Below are positions 58,232 to 64,000 of a stretch of 64,000 nucleotides of DNA, in pieces. Position numbers and translations under genes: made by a program. Position 1 is the first letter of the stretch. Every line of letters starts with the position of its first letter. The notes below the pieces were generated by a model. It made no database searches. It was not told the DNA's origin and worked only from the letters and a program-made list of their open reading frames with translations. This stretch comes from Marinobacter salexigens. Its GTDB lineage: Bacteria; Pseudomonadota; Gammaproteobacteria; Pseudomonadales; Oleiphilaceae. The stretch is from NCBI RefSeq assembly GCF_018860765.1, contig NZ_JAHKPV010000015.1, positions 14,952 to 78,951 of the forward strand, written 5' to 3'.

Positions 58232-58888
58232 TCAATCGCGAAGTGTCATAATATCCCAGCCTTTGTCTCTGGCGAACGCCTCCAGCTTCGGATCCGGATC
58301 AACCGCTACCGGATTATCCACCCGCTCAAGCAATGGCAGGTCATTGTGTGAATCGCTGTAGAACCAAGCTCCATTCAGGTTTTCACCGGTAGCCGCCAGC
58401 CAGTCATTCAAACGGGTTACTTTGCCTTCCTGAAAACTGGGAGTTCCAGCAACCTCTCCGGTGTAGCGGCCGTTGACCATCTCGGGGTCGGTGGCAATCA
58501 GGTGTTCAATGCCTAGTGCGTCTGCGATAGGCCCGGTTACAAACTGGTTGGTGGCCGTGATAATCATCAGGGTGTGGCCGCGCTCCCGGTGGCTGTCTAA
58601 TAGTTTACGGGCCTTTTGCTGTAGCATGGGGCGAACTTTCTTTTCCATAAACTTACCCCGCAAGACCAAAAGCTCATCCATGCTATGAATTGCTAGAGGC
58701 TGAAGGGCGAACCCTAGGTAGTTAAGTATATCGAGCTCGCCATTCAAGTACTCCTCATAGAACCGATCATTAGCCTTTCGATAGGCTTCGGCATCAACAA
58801 TACCTTCCTCTACCAAAAACTCACCCCAGGCATGATCACTGTCACCAGCCAGTAGGGTGTTGTCGAGATCAAAAATTGCGAGCGTCAA
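58232..58888 (-). CDS. HAD superfamily phosphatase (subfamily IB)
   Basis: A 218-residue haloacid-dehalogenase hydrolase with the nucleophile motif FDLDNTLL at residue 6, a helical cap, MIITATNQF as motif II, and FYSDSHNDLPLLE as motifs III/IV. It resembles the SerB/CicA group. In Pseudomonas the counterpart next to rppH–ptsP has, as I recall, been reported to act on histidinol phosphate, so a histidine-pathway role is possible but not shown here. It is divergent from rppH. Confidence 0.85.
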   Translation of the reverse strand: MTLAIFDLDNTLLAGDSDHAWGEFLVEEGIVDAEAYRKANDRFYEEYLNGELDILNYLGFALQPLAIHSMDELLVLRGKFMEKKVRPMLQQKARKLLDSHRERGHTLMIITATNQFVTGPIADALGIEHLIATDPEMVNGRYTGEVAGTPSFQEGKVTRLNDWLAATGENLNGAWFYSDSHNDLPLLERVDNPVAVDPDPKLEAFARDKGWDIMTLRD

Positions 58889-59059
58889 GCGATTACCTCC
58901 AAGGAAACAGGGCGTGCAAAAAACGGTATCTTAACACGGCCGCTTGAGTACAGCTGCGTTTGCCGAAGTGTTGGGATTCTGTAAGAATGAGCGCAACTTG
59001 GAAAAATCCGACCGGCAAATATCTGACCGGTCTGCCGACTTTATTAAGAGGACTGTGCC

Positions 59060-59590
59060 GTGATCGATTCAGACGGTTTCAGACCCAACGTCGGAATCAT
59101 TCTGGCCAACCATCAGGGGGAAGTTCTCTGGGCAAGGCGTATAGGGCAGGACTCCTGGCAGTTTCCCCAAGGCGGTATCCATTTTGAAGAAACGCCGGAA
59201 GAAGCACTGTACAGGGAGCTTGGAGAGGAAATTGGCTTAAGCGCCAATGATGTCGAAATCATCAGTTGTACCCGGGGCTGGTTAAGGTATCGCCTTCCCC
59301 GAAGAATGGTACGGCACAACTCGCACCCCGTTTGCGTGGGCCAAAAACAGAAATGGTTCCTGCTGAGGATGTTATCACCCGATGCGCGAGTGCGCGTTGA
59401 CGGTACGGATTCACCCGAGTTCGACGGCTGGCAGTGGGTAAGCTACTGGTATCCGTTGGGACAGGTGGTTTCCTTCAAGCGTGAAGTATATCGACGTGCG
59501 CTGAGAGAGCTCGCACCAAGGCTGTTCTACAACATGGAACAGCGGCACAGGAGCGAGCACAACCGGCGTTTAAAGGATCAAGCGAAATGA
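59060..59590 (+). CDS. rppH: RNA pyrophosphohydrolase
   Basis: Removes pyrophosphate from the 5' end of RNAs and so triggers RNase E decay. The 176-residue protein has the Nudix box [20 protein letters not shown] (continuing IGL) at residues 38–60, preceded by QDSWQFPQG as in E. coli RppH, and the [10 protein letters not shown] helix. The GTG start at 59060 has AAGAGGA upstream. ptsP follows after 15 bases; this linkage is conserved in gammaproteobacteria. Confidence 0.96.
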   Translation: MIDSDGFRPNVGIILANHQGEVLWARRIGQDSWQFPQGGIHFEETPEEALYRELGEEIGLSANDVEIISCTRGWLRYRLPRRMVRHNSHPVCVGQKQKWFLLRMLSPDARVRVDGTDSPEFDGWQWVSYWYPLGQVVSFKREVYRRALRELAPRLFYNMEQRHRSEHNRRLKDQAK

Positions 59591-59605
59591 CGGACTAATA
59601 CACCC

Positions 59606-61912
59606 ATGCTGAGCATTCTGCGAAGTCTTGTACAAGAGGTAAACAGTGCCCGAGATCTCTCGGAAGCGCTGGGTATTATTGTGTCGCGGGTGCAAAAAGC
59701 CATGAACACGGAGGTTTGTTCTGTTTACTTGCTGGACCCAGCTTCCAATCGCTATATTTTGATGGCAACGGAAGGCCTGTATCTGAAAGCCGTGGGTACG
59801 GTAAGCCTCGCCCACTCAGAAGGGCTTGTGGGTCTAGTGGGCTCCAGAGAAGAGCCGATCAATCTGGAAGACGCCCCGTCTCACCCACGCTACCGTTATT
59901 TTCCCGAAACCGGCGAAGAACGTTTCCGCTCGTTTCTCGGGGTTCCCATCATTCACCATCGCCGAGTGCTTGGCGTGTTGGTTGTGCAGCAGCGGGAGAG
60001 TTCCCGGTGCTTCGATGAAGGTGAAGAGGCATTTCTGGTTACGGTCTCGGCCCAGCTGGCGGGCGTTATTGCCCACAGTGAAGCAACGGGTGCTATTAGC
60101 GGACTCTCCCTGACCGGTGAAGAAGCCCGCGATGTGAGCTTTAATGGTGTTCCTGGCGCGCCTGGTGTGGCAATAGGTCATGGTGTTGTGGTTTATCCAG
60201 CGGCTGATCTAGACGTGGTTCCAGACAAGCCAGCGGAGGACATTGATCAGGAATTGGAGTTATTCCGGTCGGCGGTACAAGCGGTTTGTGCAGACATTGA
60301 ACAGGTTGCTCAGCGGCTGACTTCAACCTTGCGCCCGGAAGAGTTGGCGTTGTTTGACGTATACCTGCGCATGCTAGGTGACGAGGCCTTGCCCGGTGAG
60401 GTTAATAGCCGAATTCGCGAAGGTATCTGGGCTCAAGGTGCGCTCAAGCAGGTGGTTCAGCATTATGTTCGTCATTTTGAAATGATGGACGACCACTATC
60501 TCCGTGAAAGGGCCGTTGATATCCGTGATCTTGGTCGTCGCCTGCTTGCGTATTTGCAGGAAGGTGAGCAGGAGGATTTGACCTACCCTGAACGTACGGT
60601 GTTGGTCAGTGAAGAACTGACCCCGGCCATGCTTGGAGAAGTGCCCCGGGGGCAGTTGGTCGGCTTGGTCTCGGTCAAAGGCTCCAGTAATTCCCATGTC
60701 GCCATACTGGCCCGCGCTATGGGGGTGCCAACGGTTATGGGGCTGGTGGATATTCCGGTCAATCAGCTCGATGGTAAGGAGCTGATTGTTGATGGCTTTG
60801 AGGGGCAGATTTTCGCTTCGCCCTCTTCAGATCTCAGGGCGTTTTTTCAGGCTATTTGTGAAGAAGAGGACGAGCTGGATCGCGGTCTGGAAGCGCTTCG
60901 AGACAAGCCATGCATTACAACGGACGGCCACCGTGTGCCCTTACTGGTGAACACTGGCTTGATGACTGACGTGGTGCGCTCCCTGTCTCACGGCGCTGAA
61001 GGCATAGGCCTATACCGCACTGAAGTGCCCTTTATGATTAAAGATCGCTTCCCGTCGGAGCAGGAGCAGCGGCAGTATTACCGAGAGCAGTTGGAAGCCT
61101 TTGCGCCCAACCCTGTAACCATGCGCACCCTCGATATCGGTGGCGACAAAGCGCTGACCTATTTCCCTATCGAAGAAGAGAACCCGTTTCTTGGGTGGCG
61201 CGGTATCCGGGTAACCTTAGATCATCCGGAAATTTTTCTTGTTCAGGTACGGGCTATGCTCAAGGCTAGTGAGGGCCTGAACAATCTTCAAGTTATGTTG
61301 CCCATGGTCAGCAACATCTCCGAGGTTGAGGAATCCCTGCACCTGATTTACCGGGTTTACCACGAGGTTCGGGAAGAAGGTTATGATATCCATATGCCCA
61401 AAGTGGGTGTAATGGTGGAAATACCGGCTGCCGTATATCAGGTACGCGAAATCGCCGATCGTGTTGATTTTCTTTCGGTCGGCTCTAACGATCTGACCCA
61501 ATACCTGCTTGCAGTAGATCGCAACAACCCTAGGGTGGCACAGCTTTATCACTCGTACCATCCCGCCGTTTTACAGGCACTTGTGCGCATTGCTCAGGAC
61601 GCCCATGCGGTGGGCAAGCCGGTGGGCATTTGTGGCGAACTGGCAGGGGACCCCGGCGGTGCATTGTTGCTGATGGCCATGGGCTACGACTCACTCTCCA
61701 TGAATGCGGCCAGCCTGCCAAAAGTAAAATCTGTAATTCGCAGTGTAAGCCGGGAGTGGGCGGTGGAGTTATTGAAAGACGTGTTATTACTGGACTCCCC
61801 TCATGTTATCAAGAGTTGTGTGGACCTTGCGTTGCGAAATGCGGGCTTTGGACGTTACCTCCGGCCCAGTATGTCCACAACAGCCGCCCTTGCTGGGCAG
61901 GCGGCCTCATAG
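59606..61912 (+). CDS. ptsP: Nitrogen-PTS phosphoenolpyruvate phosphotransferase (EI-Ntr)
   Basis: Takes phosphate from phosphoenolpyruvate and passes it to NPr (PtsO), then to PtsN; glutamine and 2-oxoglutarate act on its GAF domain. The 768-residue protein has an N-terminal GAF domain (about residues 5–155), the EI N-terminal domain, the phosphoacceptor His364 in GSSNSHVAILARAMG, and the PEP-binding barrel (TMRTLDIGGDKALTYF, VGSNDLTQYLLAVDR, CGELAGDPGG). No ptsO or ptsN is in this window. Confidence 0.96.
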   Translation: MLSILRSLVQEVNSARDLSEALGIIVSRVQKAMNTEVCSVYLLDPASNRYILMATEGLYLKAVGTVSLAHSEGLVGLVGSREEPINLEDAPSHPRYRYFPETGEERFRSFLGVPIIHHRRVLGVLVVQQRESSRCFDEGEEAFLVTVSAQLAGVIAHSEATGAISGLSLTGEEARDVSFNGVPGAPGVAIGHGVVVYPAADLDVVPDKPAEDIDQELELFRSAVQAVCADIEQVAQRLTSTLRPEELALFDVYLRMLGDEALPGEVNSRIREGIWAQGALKQVVQHYVRHFEMMDDHYLRERAVDIRDLGRRLLAYLQEGEQEDLTYPERTVLVSEELTPAMLGEVPRGQLVGLVSVKGSSNSHVAILARAMGVPTVMGLVDIPVNQLDGKELIVDGFEGQIFASPSSDLRAFFQAICEEEDELDRGLEALRDKPCITTDGHRVPLLVNTGLMTDVVRSLSHGAEGIGLYRTEVPFMIKDRFPSEQEQRQYYREQLEAFAPNPVTMRTLDIGGDKALTYFPIEEENPFLGWRGIRVTLDHPEIFLVQVRAMLKASEGLNNLQVMLPMVSNISEVEESLHLIYRVYHEVREEGYDIHMPKVGVMVEIPAAVYQVREIADRVDFLSVGSNDLTQYLLAVDRNNPRVAQLYHSYHPAVLQALVRIAQDAHAVGKPVGICGELAGDPGGALLLMAMGYDSLSMNAASLPKVKSVIRSVSREWAVELLKDVLLLDSPHVIKSCVDLALRNAGFGRYLRPSMSTTAALAGQAAS

Positions 61913-62042
61913 GGGTAGAGAGGCTGTGTCATATGGTGCCGCCCTTCAAATATAGGGTGCGTGCTCTAAACCGGATTGCTACTTTGTGAGTAAGACAGTC
62001 CAGAATATCTGATCTGGCTATTTATCCGGAAAAGGAAAGGCT

Positions 62043-63287
62043 ATGAGAAAGCCAACCGAAATGAAACCCGCGTCACGTATCGGGCTGGCGCTTGGCGGTG
62101 GTGGTCCATTAGGCGGTATTTATGAAATTGGCGCGCTCCGGGCGCTAGATGAGGCTCTGGATGGGCTAGATTTTAACAACCTGAATGTATATGTAGGTGT
62201 TAACTCCGGCTCTTTTGTCGCTGCAAATCTTGCAAACCAGATGACCACAGCGCAGTTGTGCCGGATTTTTGTACGCAATGAGGCAGAAGTTCACCCTTTC
62301 CATCCGGATGTATTCTATCGTCCGGCGCTCAGGGAAGTGGCTGGGCGACTGCTGGCGGTTCCCGGCTTGCTCACGACAGCCGTTCGTCGCTTTGTTACCA
62401 ACCCCTATGACCAGAGCTTGCTGGAAGCCTTCACCATACTGGCTCAGGCGGCACCTGCAGGGCTATTTGATAACCAAGGCTTGCACGATTATCTTAAGCG
62501 GGCTTTTTCTATGCTGGGGCGCTCAAACGACTTCCGGCAGCTAAAGCGTAGCCTGTATATCGTGGCAGCCGACGTTGAGAGCAGCGAGGCTGTGTGCTTT
62601 GGTGCTCCCGGATTTGATCATGTTCCCATATCCAAAGCCATTCAGGCGAGCACGGCGTCTCCGGGCTTGTATGTGCCGGTGGACATAGATGGCCGGTATT
62701 ATGTCGACGGAACCCTGCGCAAAGGTTTGCACGCATCGGTTGCGTTTGAAGATGGCGCCGACTTGGTTTTTGCCGTGAACCCTCAGGTGCCCATCGATGC
62801 CAGCGCGGCTGTGCGAGCAGGCACCATGGCCCCCGGTGATCTAACCCGTTCGGGTATGCCAAACCTGCTGTCGCAGATGTTCCGCACTATGGTTTACTCC
62901 CGTATGCAGTCGGGCATTGCTCATTACGCCACGGATTATCCGAACAAGGATATCCTCCTTTTTGAGCCAACCCGGGACGACGCCAAGCTGTTCTTCTCTA
63001 ACGTATTCAGTTTTCAGTCACGCAGAATGGTGTGTGAGCACGCTTACCAAATGACCCGCAGCGATTTGCGCAACCGAGCTGATGAGCTAGAGCCGAAGTT
63101 GGCGAAGTATGGAATAAAGCTACGGCGGGATCGTTTGGAGGATGAGCAGCGAACCATCAGTACCAGCCTTTATGGTGAAATGCTTCCACTGTATGTGGCA
63201 AAGAGCAGAAAGAAAAAAGCAACTGGGAAAGGCAAGTTGGCGACTGGCTTGGAAAACGTCACCCACTTGTTTTCGAAAGCAGAATAA
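62043..63287 (+). CDS. Patatin-like protein with atypical nucleophile motif
   Basis: A 414-residue protein of the patatin-like phospholipase fold. The glycine-rich oxyanion loop is intact (LALGGGGPLGGIYEIGALRAL, split at residues 16–35), and the catalytic-dyad Asp is present (DGT, Asp222). The nucleophile elbow, normally GxSxG, reads GVNSGS at residues 52–57, so Asn54 occupies the usual serine position; Ser55 or Ser57 could stand in. The C-terminal 120 residues are helical with a basic stretch (SRKKKATGKGK). It may be inactive, or belong to a subgroup with a shifted serine. AAAGGAAAGG lies before the ATG. Confidence 0.85.
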   Translation: MRKPTEMKPASRIGLALGGGGPLGGIYEIGALRALDEALDGLDFNNLNVYVGVNSGSFVAANLANQMTTAQLCRIFVRNEAEVHPFHPDVFYRPALREVAGRLLAVPGLLTTAVRRFVTNPYDQSLLEAFTILAQAAPAGLFDNQGLHDYLKRAFSMLGRSNDFRQLKRSLYIVAADVESSEAVCFGAPGFDHVPISKAIQASTASPGLYVPVDIDGRYYVDGTLRKGLHASVAFEDGADLVFAVNPQVPIDASAAVRAGTMAPGDLTRSGMPNLLSQMFRTMVYSRMQSGIAHYATDYPNKDILLFEPTRDDAKLFFSNVFSFQSRRMVCEHAYQMTRSDLRNRADELEPKLAKYGIKLRRDRLEDEQRTISTSLYGEMLPLYVAKSRKKKATGKGKLATGLENVTHLFSKAE

Positions 63288-63291
63288 ATCC

Positions 63292-63324
63292 CTGGCTCAG
63301 ACGCACGAAGCATGTCTAAGCCAG
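63292..63324. terminator. Hairpin between patatin-like gene and hslU
   Basis: An interrupted stem (CTGGCT-c-AGAC / GTCT-a-AGCCAG) lies in the 61-base gap between convergent genes. There is only a weak T-run, so confidence is moderate. Confidence 0.5.
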
Positions 63325-63348
63325 AAACTTTCAAACTAAATTACAGGG

Positions 63349-64000
63349 TCAAAGAATATAGCGGCTTAGATCCTCGTCTTCCGATAGATCTCCAAGCTTT
63401 TCATTCACGTATTCGGCAGTGACTTCAAACGCCTCGGTTACGCCGTCTCCCGCATCAAATGACAGGCTTTCCAGCAGTCGCTCTAATACCGTATGGAGAC
63501 GCCGAGCACCGATATTCTCTGTGGTCTCGTTAACCTTCCAGGCGATCTCTGCGATGCGAGCGATGGCTTCTTGGCTAAAGGTTAGTTTAACCCCTTCCGT
63601 ATTCATCAGTGCCTCATACTGCTGAACCAGAGATGCATCTGGCTCGGTGAGAATGCGCTTGAAATCATCCGGGCTCAACGCCTGCAGCTCGACACGGATG
63701 GGTAAGCGGCCCTGCAGCTCTGGAATCAGATCCGATGGTTTGGACAGATGAAAAGCGCCAGAGGCAATAAACAGAATGTGATCGGTGCGAACAGAGCCGT
63801 ATTTTGTGCTCACCGTGCTGCCTTCGATCAGTGGCAGCAGGTCTCTCTGAACACCTTCCCGGGACACATCGGATGAGGTGTTTTCCGAACGCTTCGCCAC
63901 TTTGTCAATCTCGTCAAGAAACACAATGCCATTTTGCTCTACGGCAAGAATAGCTTTATGCTTGATCGATTCTTCATTCACCAGCTTGGCGGCTTCTTCT
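63349..64000 (-). CDS. hslU: HslU (ClpY) ATPase subunit, 3' part only
   Basis: HslU unfolds substrates for the HslV protease. Only the last 217 residues or so lie in the window; the gene continues past base 64000 without a true start (the reading [11 protein letters not shown] runs through the edge). Seen here are Walker [15 protein letters not shown], the sensor-1 region [19 protein letters not shown], sensor-2 [14 protein letters not shown], and the typical C-terminal LSRYIL, which docks into HslV. hslV is expected beyond the window edge. Confidence 0.96.
   Translation of the reverse strand, partial: EEAAKLVNEESIKHKAILAVEQNGIVFLDEIDKVAKRSENTSSDVSREGVQRDLLPLIEGSTVSTKYGSVRTDHILFIASGAFHLSKPSDLIPELQGRLPIRVELQALSPDDFKRILTEPDASLVQQYEALMNTEGVKLTFSQEAIARIAEIAWKVNETTENIGARRLHTVLERLLESLSFDAGDGVTEAFEVTAEYVNEKLGDLSEDEDLSRYIL

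Overview
The window looks like chromosome of a marine gammaproteobacterium, most likely Marinobacter or a close relative. This rests on protein features and remembered gene order: uvrA–MFS–ssb, glnA–ntrBC, nudF–yqiB–cpdA, rppH–ptsP, KDO/lipid A genes and a C-terminal-Phe porin. No database search was possible. No tRNA, rRNA, CRISPR array, integrase or intact insertion sequence was seen.

Layout. 0–9.4 kb: uvrA, a YajR-like transporter, ssb, a membrane diguanylate cyclase, then ntrC and ntrB. 9.4–14.3 kb: a small periplasmic protein, glnA and typA, with two readable sigma-54/NtrC control regions (upstream of ntrBC and of glnA). 14.3–24.6 kb: housekeeping genes (pip, dtd, a porin, a CYTH phosphohydrolase, mgtE, a K+ channel, glnE, ilvE). 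24.6–40.7 kb: a lipopolysaccharide/surface glycan locus with KDO kinase, two lipid A acyltransferase-like genes, at least six glycosyltransferase-type genes, an O-antigen ligase, a GDP-mannose enzyme, two ELM1-family genes and KDO transferase. 40.7–50.6 kb: tolC, a TPP riboswitch with thiC, a repeat element, nudF–yqiB–cpdA, divergent metE/metR, and gcvH. 50.6–56.9 kb: a more AT-rich cassette (AraC regulator, amidohydrolase, CobW-type GTPase, BCCT transporter). 57–64 kb: rlmI, a HAD phosphatase, rppH, ptsP, a patatin-like protein and the 3' part of hslU, which runs off the window.

How the genes work together. Nitrogen control is well represented: glutamine synthetase, its adenylyltransferase GlnE, the NtrB/NtrC pair and the nitrogen-PTS enzyme PtsP. 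The surface-glycan block would build the KDO–lipid A base, phosphorylate it, extend it and ligate a polymer.

The strongest candidate for something undescribed is the 50.6–56.9 kb cassette. It sits between the intact gcvH and a decayed second copy of the gcvH 3' end next to rlmI, which suggests insertion into an ancestral gcvH–rlmI junction. It combines a regulator with a clear direct-repeat operator, a metal-dependent hydrolase, a putative metallochaperone and a quaternary-amine-type transporter. Other points of interest are a patatin-like protein whose nucleophile serine appears to be asparagine, the paired ELM1 and glycosyltransferase paralogues, and a long inverted-repeat element downstream of thiC.
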